A stretch of DNA of 43,133 nucleotides from Pseudomonadota bacterium (GTDB lineage Bacteria > Pseudomonadota > Alphaproteobacteria > Acetobacterales > Acetobacteraceae): positions 1 through 43,133 of the forward strand of contig JAJZFB010000018.1 of the NCBI GenBank assembly GCA_021805545.1, read 5' to 3'. Within the stretch, counting starts at the first letter, position 1. Each line of letters begins with the position of its first letter. A program made the translations under genes and the position numbers. The notes below the pieces were generated by a model. That model searched no databases, had not been told where the DNA came from, and saw only the letters and a program-made list of their open reading frames with translations. Below are positions 1 to 7,954 of this stretch, piece by piece.

Positions 1-212
1 CTGGGATGCCCAACACGGTACATGCCCGTGTAAGACGCCGTGATGTCGAGGTTCACTTCCCATTTGTTGCCATGCTGGCTGCCATCGTAAAGCTGAAACG
101 CATGCGCCGCAGGCGCTACCGCAAATACAGCAGGAAGGCCAAGCGTGAGAGATAACGGATAAGAAATGCATCGCCGATTGGTGTTATAGAATCGCTTTTT
201 TAGTTTGGGCAT
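1..212 (-). CDS. DUF1302-type outer-membrane protein, N-terminal part (runs off window)
   Basis: Reading leftward from ATG at 212 gives 70 codons before the window edge. A GGGAG ribosome site lies just upstream. The first ~40 residues form a basic then hydrophobic signal peptide ending in an AHA-type cleavage site. The mature start (FQLYDGSQHGNKWEVNLDIT, then an aromatic beta-strand-like stretch ASYTGMYRVG) resembles the start of DUF1302 proteins. These are predicted outer-membrane proteins often found with DUF1329 genes near steroid or hydrophobic-compound catabolic genes. The family call rests on only ~30 mature residues, so it is tentative. The gene points the same way as the P450 gene upstream, 240 bp away. 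Confidence 0.5.
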   Translation of the reverse strand, partial: MPKLKKRFYNTNRRCISYPLSLTLGLPAVFAVAPAAHAFQLYDGSQHGNKWEVNLDITASYTGMYRVGHP

Positions 213-341
213 TGTTGCTCCCCTTATTCTTTTGCTTTGGATGGATGCTCGCGTTTTTCGTTTTTGTTCTGGCGCGGTTACATATTATTTTCAGACAGCG
301 CCGCCTTCGCGCAAATTTTGCAGCTGATTTGCCCGATTTTT

Positions 342-372
342 AATGCCCGAACGGCCCATGAAGCCGGGCATT
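342..372. repeat. Inverted repeat between P450 and DUF1302 genes
   Basis: AATGCCCG and CGGGCATT form perfect 8-bp arms around a 15-base loop. The repeat sits in the 242-bp gap between two leftward genes. No T-run follows on the minus strand, so it is not a convincing intrinsic terminator. It could be a processing or attenuation hairpin. Nothing else coding is seen in this gap. Confidence 0.4.
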
Positions 373-454
373 TCCCGATGGTTTGGATAACATCTATGCT
401 ACGCCGGATTGATCCTTTCCTTTTTTAACGGCATGAAGGCTTTGCTCTTTTCTT

Positions 455-1735
455 TCAGTGCAGCAAGACATTCAGGGCGGACATGCCACGCTGCTCCAGC
501 CCGCCTGTGAGATAAGGCGGCGGTGCATCGGGGTCGAGGCGCAGATTTGGGAACGCATCGAGCAGCGCGTTGATACCGGCATTGATCTCGCTGCGCGCGA
601 CATTCTGGCCCATGCAAAGATGCGAGCCGATGCCAAAACCAAGATGCGTTTGCAATGGCCGGTGCAGATTATACGCATCGGGGGTCTCCCAGCGCGACGG
701 GTCGCGGTTTGCGGCGCCGAGGCAGATTTCCAGCGCCGATCCAGCAGGAATGGCGATTCCGCCAAGCTCCATATCCTTGACAACAAGCCTGCTGAACACG
801 GGGTCGGTCGGGTTCCAGCGGACGGCTTCCTCGATTGCGGCATCTACCAAAGAACGGTCAGCGCGCACGGCCTCCAACTGCTCGCGATGGGTAAGCAAGG
901 CCCATAGCGTGATACCAAATTGGCGCCAGGACGTGCCGCCGCCAGCCAGCATGACGAGGCGGCAATTAAGCATGATTTCCCGGCTGGTAAGCGGGCGGGT
1001 GGTGCCATCGGGCAGGGTCAGGCTGGAGGCAATCAGCCCGCTCACCACATCATCGCCGGGTTCCGCACGGCGGCGGGCGATGAGGTCCAGCAGCATGGTC
1101 TCGACGGTTTTAGCAGCCGCCGCGCGTTCTTCCGCCGAGATGCTGTGCGACCCGGTCCTTATCAGCGCGTTGCGGAAGGGCAGAGACGCATCGCCCTCCA
1201 TGCCTACCGCGCGGGTGATTGTGTGCACCGGCACGCGGGCGCAAAGTTGCAGGTTCAGCTCGGCACGGTCCTGCCGTTTCAACCCTTCCACAAGTTTATC
1301 GACGATGTCGTTGATCCAGCGCTCGCGCCACCAGCCAATAGCACGGGGTTTGACGAACATCGGCTGCATTGTTGCGCGGTGGCATCTATGTTCGGGTTCG
1401 TCCATTTCCAGAAAAGCAAGGCGGCGTTCGCCATCAGGTGAGGGTAACCGCAAAATTTCCATCGAGAGATGCGTGGTATCGCGGAATGCTTTTTCGCATG
1501 CTTCGAAACTGAAACATGTATAGCCTGGCTTGCCTTGTGCGGCGGCATGGCGGTGATGTTGCGGCAGGCCCAGCAGGTTGCGCAAATAACCTTTATGCAC
1601 CGCTGCCTTTTCGCGCAGCGCATTCATGCCCGGGTTAACATCTTCCTCGACAAGATTGCCAATTTCCAATGCCTCGCGGCGTACATCGTAAAGCTCTTCA
1701 TAAAGCGGGTCGTCGGCAAGCAAGGCTTCGGTCAT
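455..1735 (-). CDS. Cytochrome P450
   Basis: A bacterial class I-type soluble P450 of 426 residues. The heme-binding loop FGIGSHLCMG has its cysteine ligand near residue 374. The K-helix ExxR is present as EEAVR, and the I-helix carries AGGGTSW. There is no N-terminal membrane anchor, so the enzyme should be cytosolic and need a ferredoxin/reductase pair, which this window does not encode. I chose ATG at 1735 because GGGGG lies 5 bases upstream; the longer GTG start at 1741 would fall inside that ribosome site. The acidic residue that normally precedes the I-helix threonine is glycine here. Substrate unknown; the neighbourhood suggests a hydrophobic molecule. It is divergent from the kinase gene at 1954. 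Confidence 0.93.
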   Translation of the reverse strand: MTEALLADDPLYEELYDVRREALEIGNLVEEDVNPGMNALREKAAVHKGYLRNLLGLPQHHRHAAAQGKPGYTCFSFEACEKAFRDTTHLSMEILRLPSPDGERRLAFLEMDEPEHRCHRATMQPMFVKPRAIGWWRERWINDIVDKLVEGLKRQDRAELNLQLCARVPVHTITRAVGMEGDASLPFRNALIRTGSHSISAEERAAAAKTVETMLLDLIARRRAEPGDDVVSGLIASSLTLPDGTTRPLTSREIMLNCRLVMLAGGGTSWRQFGITLWALLTHREQLEAVRADRSLVDAAIEEAVRWNPTDPVFSRLVVKDMELGGIAIPAGSALEICLGAANRDPSRWETPDAYNLHRPLQTHLGFGIGSHLCMGQNVARSEINAGINALLDAFPNLRLDPDAPPPYLTGGLEQRGMSALNVLLH

Positions 1736-1953
1736 AGGCACCCCCGTTTTACACAGGCCAGGTACTGATTCCCCGGCAATAAATTCGATATTTAGAATAT
1801 AATATCTGTATATAGATTAAAGAGTCAAGCGGACATGAGCGGCCTATTAAAATTTTAAGAATTTTATTCGTAATTTCGAATAGATTTCTTGAACAATGTT
1901 CACAGCCAAATTATGGCTGAACCTGACTACAATAGCAGGGGAAACGGCGAAAA
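1736..1953. promoter_or_regulatory. Divergent promoter region with three palindromes
   Basis: A strongly AT-rich 218-bp gap between the divergent P450 and kinase genes. It holds GATATT-N8-AATATC (1787-1806), ATTCG-N6-CGAAT (1866-1881) and TGAAC-AAT-GTTCA (1890-1902). The dyads and base composition fit regulator binding at two back-to-back promoters. No regulator gene adjoins it, so which protein binds is unknown. Confidence 0.5.
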
Positions 1954-3000
1954 ATGTCCAATTACACCACCACCCTTCCCGTTACGCTGGACCAGGCACT
2001 GGCGCCGGCATGGCTGACGGGGGCGTTGGCGCCTGAAACGGGCGGCGCCCCGGTTACCGCGGTGGAAATTGTGGAGGTGATCCGCACCGTGGCCACCAAG
2101 GTGCGCTTTACCGCCGCGTGCGAGGCCGTGCCGGGCGGCAAATTGGCGCTGTGCCTGAAGGGGTTTTTGGATGCCGGACCGCAAACCATGCGCGGCGGGG
2201 CCACAACGGTGCTGGAAGCGGATTTCTACAGCCTGCTGGCGCCGCGCCTGGCCATTCGCCGCCCGCCTTGTGTGGCCAGCATTATAGACCGCGAGGCACC
2301 GCTGGGCATTGTGATTATGCGCGACCTGATTGCGGCGGGTGCGCGATTCTGCTCCGCGCTGGAGCCGTTTAGCGCGGATGAGACGGCGGAAAGCCTGGCG
2401 CAGCTTGCCCGGCTGCATGCGGCAAGCGGGCTATTGCCAGAGCTGCCATGGGTGAAGCCGCGGCTTGCGGATTTTGTTAGGAACCAATACGTGCCGCAAC
2501 CCGTATTGCAGGAAATGATGAGCGGCCCGCGCGGCGCGGGGCTGTGCGCCCGCACGCGCGATGCGGGAATGCTGCTGCAAGCACTGGCCGCGCTGGCAGA
2601 GCGGAATGCGGCCTGGCCGCCCTTCCTCATCCACGGCGATTGCCATGCGGGTAACATTTACCGCATGGCGGAAGGGCCGGGGCTGATTGATTGGCAGATT
2701 CTGCAACGCGGCAGCTGGGCGCTGGATGTAGCCTACCATATTAACGCCGTGCTGCCGGTGGAGGTTGCAGAGCACGAGGAACGGCGCCTGCTGGGGCATT
2801 ACCTGGAGACAATGCGCGGGCTGGGGGCGGATATACCGGATATGGAAACAGCCTGGGCCGATTACCGCATGGCGCTTGTGTATGGGTATTATCTATGGTC
2901 GATCACGCGGCGCGTGGAGCCGGCGATTACCCATTTGTTCACCCAGCGGCTGGGCCATGCCGTGATGCGGCATGGCAGTTTCGGGCTGCTGGGGGTGTAA
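1954..3000 (+). CDS. Small-molecule kinase, aminoglycoside phosphotransferase / CHK-like fold
   Basis: A 348-residue protein with the phosphotransferase catalytic loop HGDCHAGN near residues 227-234. The metal-binding aspartate follows in LIDWQ near 245. This order is typical of the APH/choline kinase/ecdysteroid-kinase-like superfamily, which phosphorylates hydroxyl groups of small molecules with ATP. The N-terminal lobe is divergent, as is usual for the CHK-like branch. The setting beside a P450 suggests it phosphorylates a hydroxylated substrate rather than giving antibiotic resistance, but this is inference. It starts at ATG with an AGGGGAA/GGCGA stretch upstream. It is transcribed divergently from the P450 and converges on the ligase gene at 3011. 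Confidence 0.8.
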   Translation: MSNYTTTLPVTLDQALAPAWLTGALAPETGGAPVTAVEIVEVIRTVATKVRFTAACEAVPGGKLALCLKGFLDAGPQTMRGGATTVLEADFYSLLAPRLAIRRPPCVASIIDREAPLGIVIMRDLIAAGARFCSALEPFSADETAESLAQLARLHAASGLLPELPWVKPRLADFVRNQYVPQPVLQEMMSGPRGAGLCARTRDAGMLLQALAALAERNAAWPPFLIHGDCHAGNIYRMAEGPGLIDWQILQRGSWALDVAYHINAVLPVEVAEHEERRLLGHYLETMRGLGADIPDMETAWADYRMALVYGYYLWSITRRVEPAITHLFTQRLGHAVMRHGSFGLLGV

Positions 3001-3010
3001 CGTGTAGCGG

Positions 3011-4573
3011 CTATGGCGCGCGGCCCAGCCTTTCGGCCATCAGCCGCTCTATCTGCCGGCGCGCCACCTTATTGCTGGGCAGCATCGGCACATCCTCGCG
3101 CGCAATGGCCACATAGGCGCGCGGCACTTTGTAGCTGGAGAGGCGCTGGCGCAGTTTTGTTTCAATTTCCGTGAAGTCGAGCACGGCACCCTCGCGCGGC
3201 ACCACGGCGGCGGCCACGAGCTGGCCGCGCTCTTTATCGGGCAGGCCGACCACATAGGCGGAATGCACGCCTTCAAGCCGCTGCATTTCCTGCTCCACCT
3301 CGGCGGGCGAGACGTTGGAGCTGGCGGTCTTTATCATGTCGCCATCGCGGCCCGTGAACAATATGCGCTTGCCCTGGGCTACGCCCATATCTCCGGTATG
3401 GTAGAAGCCATCTGGCGTGAAATATTCCGCGCGCTCGATTTTGTGCAGGCCGGGGCTGAGCGCATAGCCACGCACCTGGATTTCGCCGCGCGCGCCTTGC
3501 GGCACGGTGTTGCCGTTTTCATCGGCCAGCCGCACCTCGAAACGTTCGGCGATATGGTCCAGCGGCGCGCAGAGCGGGTAGCCGGGCACGCGCTGTTCAT
3601 CGGCATAGGAATACGGCCCGAGCGTTTCCGACATGCCGAGCGCCCAGATGGTCGGCATCTGCGGCATGGATTTCAGGTCTTCCTCGGCCAGCACGCTGCC
3701 CATGGCGAAGCGGCTGGAGCTCATCGTGCCCTCGGTGCAGGTAACGGTTGCGCCCGCCGCCAAGCCCGGCAGCAGATACATCATCAGCCCGCCCACCCAG
3801 AACATGGGCAGCGGCGCGGGCACTTGCTTGTGCCGCTCGATGCGCAGCATGGGCCGCAGCCAATGGGTGCGGAACAGCACCGGGCCATGATTATGCTTCA
3901 CCCCCTTGGGCGCTGCCATGGAGCCGGAGGTGTAAATTTCTACCATCTGGTCCGTGGTGTGGATTTCCGATTCCACTTCCAGCAGCACTTCCTCGCTCAC
4001 GCCAGGCGCGGCTGCGGTGAGGAATTCCATGCCGTGAATGGTGGGGGGCAAATCCTCGCCGGTGGAAATAATCCAGCGCAGATATGGGAGTTTTGAAAGC
4101 CTTAGTTCCGGGCTTTGGCGCGCGCGCAATTCGGGCAAGGCATCGCACAGCCGGGCCACGTAATCATGGCCCAGCAGCCGCCGTTGCACGATAAGCCCGG
4201 CGAGGTCCGACTGACGCAGCACGCGCACCAGCTCGTCGGCCTTGAGCAGCGTGCTGATGGGGATGGCAATGGCACCGATGCGGGCAATGGCCGCCAGCAT
4301 AAGCGCGAAAGACGGGCCATTGCCGAAAATGAAGCCAATACGCGTGCCCTTGCCCACGCCACGGGCCAGTAATCCCTTGGCCAGCTCGGCCGATTTGCGC
4401 TCCAGCGCGGTGAAGCTCAGCGCATCATCGGGGGTTGTATCGCCTTTCAGGCTGATGGCCGTATCCTCGCCATAGGCGGCGGCGGCGGCGCGGAGCAGTT
4501 GCGGCAGAACCTGCGCCGAAGCGGGATCACCCGCGCAATAATCTTGTCTGCTCACCGCCACCGCACTCCCCAT
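3011..4573 (-). CDS. AMP-forming acyl-CoA synthetase / ligase
   Basis: A 520-residue ANL-superfamily adenylating enzyme. Motif A3 appears as TSGSMAAPKG near residues 213-222, with Met where Thr is usual. YHTGDMG and the hinge region FTGRDGDMIK follow. The C-terminal catalytic lysine lies in LPSNKVARR near residue 500. It would convert a carboxylic acid, ATP and CoA to an acyl-CoA; the acid is not identifiable from sequence. It is the last gene of a leftward operon after the cupin and CurA-type reductase genes, with only 20 bp to the reductase. This suggests activation of a carboxylate made or used by those enzymes. Confidence 0.9.
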   Translation of the reverse strand: MGSAVAVSRQDYCAGDPASAQVLPQLLRAAAAAYGEDTAISLKGDTTPDDALSFTALERKSAELAKGLLARGVGKGTRIGFIFGNGPSFALMLAAIARIGAIAIPISTLLKADELVRVLRQSDLAGLIVQRRLLGHDYVARLCDALPELRARQSPELRLSKLPYLRWIISTGEDLPPTIHGMEFLTAAAPGVSEEVLLEVESEIHTTDQMVEIYTSGSMAAPKGVKHNHGPVLFRTHWLRPMLRIERHKQVPAPLPMFWVGGLMMYLLPGLAAGATVTCTEGTMSSSRFAMGSVLAEEDLKSMPQMPTIWALGMSETLGPYSYADEQRVPGYPLCAPLDHIAERFEVRLADENGNTVPQGARGEIQVRGYALSPGLHKIERAEYFTPDGFYHTGDMGVAQGKRILFTGRDGDMIKTASSNVSPAEVEQEMQRLEGVHSAYVVGLPDKERGQLVAAAVVPREGAVLDFTEIETKLRQRLSSYKVPRAYVAIAREDVPMLPSNKVARRQIERLMAERLGRAP

Positions 4574-4593
4574 TTTCTCTCTCTCATCTTGCT

Positions 4594-5619
4594 TCAGGCC
4601 GCGCCGATTTTCACCAGTAATTTGCCGACATTGCGATTGCCGCTGAAAATACCGGCAAAAGCCGCCGGGGCGGCATCCAGCCCTTGAACAATGGTTTCAG
4701 GATAGCGGAGCTTGCCCGCCTGAATCCAGCCCGCCATGTCGCGCAGCGCATCCGGCCCGGCGGCGACGATACCGCCAAAGCCGCGCACTTCCAGCCCCTT
4801 GGACATGATGGTGCGCATGAAGCCCGGCAGCTTGTCCGGCCCTGGGCCTTCGCGCCCCACGCCGTAATAGGCGATGAAGCCGCACACCACCATGCGGGCG
4901 CGGTATTTAAGCAAGGGCAGAACAGGCCCGGTCACCGCGCCGCCGACATTCTCGATATAGGCATCGATGCCCTCGGGCACCGCCGCCGCCAGTTGCGCGG
5001 CATAGTCCGGCGCCTTGTAATCCACACAGGTATCGAAGCCCACGGCTTTGAGTGCCGTGCATTTTTCCGCACCACCCGCAATGCCCACCACGCGCGCGCC
5101 CAGAATTTTGCCAATTTGCCCGGCCAGCGTGCCCACGGCGCCGGCGGCGGCGGAAATCACCACTGTTTCGCCCGCCGCGACGCGCCCGACTTCCACCATG
5201 CAGCAATGCGCCGTCTGCCCCGGCATGCCCAGCACGCCGAGCGCGGTGGAAAGCGGGGCGAGCGCGGGATCGATTTTACGCAACGGCACGGTTTTGGGGT
5301 CGATGGCGGCATATTCGCGCCAGCCCGTGCGGCCTTCCACAAACTCGCCCGGCTTGTAGTCCGGGTGCTGGCTTTCCACCACTTCAGCAACGGCGCCGCC
5401 GTAAATAACCTCGCCCAGCCCCACATGGGCGCGGCCGGTGACGAGGTTTTCATCGAGCGCGAAGCGGATAAGCGGGTCCAGCGAGAGCCAGATGGTGCGC
5501 AGCAGCACCTGGCCGGGGCCGGGTGGGGGAATGGGCACGGTCTCGAGCGCGAAATCCCCGGTTTTGGGCGTGCCTTTGGCGTAAGCGCGCAGGACAACCT
5601 GCCGCATGGTGCCGCTCAT
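4594..5619 (-). CDS. NADP-dependent MDR oxidoreductase, CurA/leukotriene-B4-dehydrogenase type
   Basis: A 341-residue zinc-free medium-chain reductase. The Rossmann signature AAAGAVGTLAGQIGK is clear, and AGGAEKC follows the second strand, as in NADPH-dependent 2-alkenal/prostaglandin/curcumin reductases. The N-terminal RTIWLSLDPLIR matches the family's usual motif. It probably reduces an alpha,beta-unsaturated carbonyl. An upstream in-frame extension to 5856 lies over the cupin gene and should be ignored. The true ATG at 5619 has a GGGGG ribosome site and overlaps the cupin stop codon as ATGA, implying translational coupling. Confidence 0.9.
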   Translation of the reverse strand: MSGTMRQVVLRAYAKGTPKTGDFALETVPIPPPGPGQVLLRTIWLSLDPLIRFALDENLVTGRAHVGLGEVIYGGAVAEVVESQHPDYKPGEFVEGRTGWREYAAIDPKTVPLRKIDPALAPLSTALGVLGMPGQTAHCCMVEVGRVAAGETVVISAAAGAVGTLAGQIGKILGARVVGIAGGAEKCTALKAVGFDTCVDYKAPDYAAQLAAAVPEGIDAYIENVGGAVTGPVLPLLKYRARMVVCGFIAYYGVGREGPGPDKLPGFMRTIMSKGLEVRGFGGIVAAGPDALRDMAGWIQAGKLRYPETIVQGLDAAPAAFAGIFSGNRNVGKLLVKIGAA

Positions 5620-6014
5620 TCCCCCGCACCTTCCGGCGCGGCACGCGCCGCGCCGTTGCGCAGCACCGCCTCCATAAGCTGGCGCAGCTCCTTGTGCGGG
5701 TTTATCTCGAGGTGGTGCGTGGCCTCCTCGTAGATCAGCACATGGTTTTTCGGAATCCAGTAAACCTCGCCAGGGCCGATGATTTCTTCCGTGCCATCCT
5801 GATAGCGGGCGCGGATACGGCCGGAGAACACGTAGCCATAATGCTCGCACGGGCACACGCCGCCGGGCAGGCCGGCATAAACATAGGAATAATCCGCCGG
5901 GCCAGTGGTCCAGGTGGCGCCAATTTCCATGTCTCCGGCCTTGATTGAGCGCATGCAGCCGCCGCCGCTGTTTTCTGGTGTGATTCGCGGAATATCCTCA
6001 AGTTTGTAATGCAT
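5616..6014 (-). CDS. Cupin-domain protein
   Basis: A small protein of 132 residues. A beta-rich core has a Gly/Pro turn pattern and PCEHYGYVFSGRIRARY, then GPGEVYWIPKNH and a late HHLEINPH. These match the two cupin motifs with histidine/glutamate metal ligands. Its role could be enzymatic or as a small-molecule sensor; the substrate is unknown. ATG at 6014 is preferred over one at 6083 because GGGAG lies 7 bases upstream and the extra N-terminus would run through the promoter palindrome. First gene of the leftward operon with the reductase and ligase. Confidence 0.75.
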   Translation of the reverse strand: MHYKLEDIPRITPENSGGGCMRSIKAGDMEIGATWTTGPADYSYVYAGLPGGVCPCEHYGYVFSGRIRARYQDGTEEIIGPGEVYWIPKNHVLIYEEATHHLEINPHKELRQLMEAVLRNGAARAAPEGAGE

Positions 6015-6032
6015 GCGCCGCTCCCATTTATT

Positions 6033-6051
6033 CTCTATAATAGATATAGAG
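6033..6051. promoter_or_regulatory. Perfect palindrome upstream of cupin operon (candidate operator)
   Basis: CTCTATA-N5-TATAGAG, with perfect 7-bp arms, lies 19 bp upstream of the cupin ATG in AT-rich DNA. Its position fits an operator overlapping or just below the promoter. AGAGTCA at its edge recurs upstream of the P450 (1821), a weak hint of common control. Confidence 0.5.
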
Positions 6052-6134
6052 TCATATATACGAATTTTTATCAGCATGTCCATGCGCGCGGGCTACGCCG
6101 CAAATGCCCGCGCAACCCCGAAACAGGCGCCCGG

Positions 6135-7475
6135 CTATAAGAAGACGAACATGATGATAACGGCTACCGTCATGACGGCGGTGCAAAGCCAGCCCATGGC
6201 GCAGAGCGGCGCGGGCAAGGTGAAGGCGCCCATGACGCGCTTTTGCATGCTCATCACCATAATCATCACCATAAGCGGCACGGCGATGACACCGTTGATG
6301 ACCGCGCTCCAGAACAGCGCCTTGATGGGATCCAGTTTGACGAAATTGATGAACACGCCAATGAGCGTGCCGATGGCGATGGTGGTGTAAAAGGCTTTTG
6401 CGTCGCGCGGCAGCCTGGCAAGCCCGGTGGACCAGCCCAGGGCTTCGCCCACCGCATAGGCGGCGGAGCCTGCCAGTACCGGCACGGCGAGCAAGCCAAT
6501 GCCGATAATGCCCACGGCGAAGGCGGCGAAGCTGAAATTGCCGGCGATGGGGCGCAGAGCCTCCGCTGCCTGGGCCGAACTATGAATATCGGTAATGCCC
6601 CTGGCATGCAGCGTGGCCGCCGTGGCGACGATGATGAACCAGCTGATGAGATTGGAGAAACCCATGCCGATATACGTATCGGCGCGGATGCGGCTGATGG
6701 CCGCCTGCGCCTCGCCTGGCGCCTCCAGCAGCGTGTGCGCGTTGGGGTTGATCCGCTGTTCCTCCGCTTCCGCGGATGATTGCCAGAAGAAGCAATAGGG
6801 CGTGATGGTGGTGCCGAGCACCGCGACGATGGTGACGATGTAGTCCTGCCGCCAGAGGAAACTGGGGACAAATGTGTCCACCGCCACGTGGCGCCACGGC
6901 ACACCGGCAACCAGCGCCACCGCCACATAGGCGAACAGCGACAGCGAGGTCCATTTCAGGATCATCGCGTAACGCTCGTAACGGGAGAATATTTCCAGCA
7001 GCGCGCAGCCCACGGCGAAGGCCACGACATAGACACGGGCGGAAAAAGGCAGCAGCAGATTGGCCGCGTCGCCCATGGCGCCGAGATCGGCCCCCAGATT
7101 GAGGATGTTGGCCACCAGCAGCAGGCCCACAATGCCGCGCAGCAGCCAGGGCGGGTAATGGGCGCGGATATTGCCGGCAATGCCCTGGCCAGTGACCCGG
7201 CCAATGCGGGCGCTTATTTCTTGTATGGCGGCCATGAAGGGGTAGATGAACAGCATGACCCAGGCCATGGCGTAGCCAAACTGCGCCCCGGCCTGAGAAT
7301 AAGTGGCGATGCCGCTGGGGTCGTCATCCGAGGCGCCGGTAATCCAGCCCGGGCCGATGAAGCGGAGGAAACGCTTTTCGCGGGCGGCAAGCCGGCTCCA
7401 ATGCTGGGCAATGCGGCCAGCAAGCGGAAAGGCCCGGCGGGCCGCGTGGCGGGAGGGCTGCATGGGATTGGTCAA
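6135..7475 (-). CDS. Nramp-family-like divalent metal transporter (divergent branch)
   Basis: A 446-residue integral membrane protein with about eleven hydrophobic segments and the Nramp fold signature. The first-helix motif reads DDDPSGIATY (residues 50-59) where classical Mn/Fe transporters have DPGN. The sixth-helix MPH motif is replaced by TITPYCFFWQ near residue 222. The metal site therefore differs from canonical MntH, so the transported ion cannot be assumed to be Mn or Fe. It lies 175 bp from, and divergent to, the FrmR gene. No metal-responsive site was recognised for it. Confidence 0.85.
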   Translation of the reverse strand: MTNPMQPSRHAARRAFPLAGRIAQHWSRLAAREKRFLRFIGPGWITGASDDDPSGIATYSQAGAQFGYAMAWVMLFIYPFMAAIQEISARIGRVTGQGIAGNIRAHYPPWLLRGIVGLLLVANILNLGADLGAMGDAANLLLPFSARVYVVAFAVGCALLEIFSRYERYAMILKWTSLSLFAYVAVALVAGVPWRHVAVDTFVPSFLWRQDYIVTIVAVLGTTITPYCFFWQSSAEAEEQRINPNAHTLLEAPGEAQAAISRIRADTYIGMGFSNLISWFIIVATAATLHARGITDIHSSAQAAEALRPIAGNFSFAAFAVGIIGIGLLAVPVLAGSAAYAVGEALGWSTGLARLPRDAKAFYTTIAIGTLIGVFINFVKLDPIKALFWSAVINGVIAVPLMVMIMVMSMQKRVMGAFTLPAPLCAMGWLCTAVMTVAVIIMFVFL

Positions 7476-7605
7476 TTTGGCTCTGCTCTATGTTCGTTCC
7501 GTGCAGGAATCGCACCATGCCATGGTTGTGCCCGGCTGCAAACCACGCGGCTTGGCCAGCGCGGGCCCATGCCAAAAATTAAGGCGGGCGCCGCCGCGCG
7601 GGCGG

Positions 7606-7626
7606 TTGACATACTCCCATGAGTAT
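7606..7626 (+). promoter_or_regulatory. frmR promoter with palindromic operator
   Basis: A TTGACA -35-like hexamer (7606-7611) is followed at once by ATACTC-CCAT-GAGTAT (7611-7626), a perfect 6-bp-arm dyad. An AT-rich TATATAA follows, ending 21 bp before the frmR ATG. A dyad inside the promoter fits autorepression by the CsoR/RcnR/FrmR-family product encoded next. Confidence 0.65.
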
Positions 7627-7650
7627 ATAAAGCAGGCATGGGGAGACACC

Positions 7651-7929
7651 ATGCCTCATACACCCGAAGACAAGAAAAAGGCGCTCACGCGGTTGCGGCG
7701 CATAAAAGGGCAAGCCGAAGCCCTGGAGCGGGCGATTGAGGCGGGCACTGAATGCGCCCTGCTTTTACAGCAGATTGCGGCACTGCGCGGCGCCGCGGGC
7801 GGGTTGATGGCTGAAGTGCTCGAGAGCCACCTGAAGGAAACATTCGGCCAGCACGGCGGGGCGGCCGTTACGCCACCCGGCAGCGGCATGCATGAGGTTA
7901 TGGGAATTCTCAGAACCTACCTTAAATAA
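7651..7929 (+). CDS. frmR: Formaldehyde-responsive repressor FrmR (CsoR/RcnR family)
   Basis: A 92-residue all-helical repressor, close in length and sequence to enterobacterial FrmR. The start MPHTPEDKKK keeps Pro2, and Cys35 and His60 fall at the same positions. In characterised FrmR, formaldehyde cross-links Pro2 to Cys35 and releases DNA. The motif LQQIAALRGAAGGLMAEVLE is family-typical. The start is ATG at 7651 after GGGGAGA; longer in-frame extensions cross the promoter. The next gene is the formaldehyde dehydrogenase, the classical partner, 25 bp downstream. Confidence 0.93.
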   Translation: MPHTPEDKKKALTRLRRIKGQAEALERAIEAGTECALLLQQIAALRGAAGGLMAEVLESHLKETFGQHGGAAVTPPGSGMHEVMGILRTYLK

Positions 7930-7954
7930 ACTTATTATTTGGAGAGAGAGCCAA

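Noticed and set aside
342-372. Intrinsic terminator of the P450 gene
   Set aside because: The hairpin is real but no T-run follows on the minus strand, so it is listed only as an inverted repeat.
237-428. 63-codon rightward frame between DUF1302 and P450 genes
   Set aside because: No ribosome site, mixed composition, and it runs through the inverted repeat at 342-372. No support beyond being open.
1954-3000. Aminoglycoside resistance gene
   Set aside because: The catalytic loop alone is shared by many small-molecule kinases, and the setting beside a P450 does not suggest antibiotic resistance.
5620-5856. Upstream extension of the CurA-type reductase
   Set aside because: It overlaps the cupin gene in another frame and lacks family sequence. 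The ATGA junction at 5616-5619 gives a better start.
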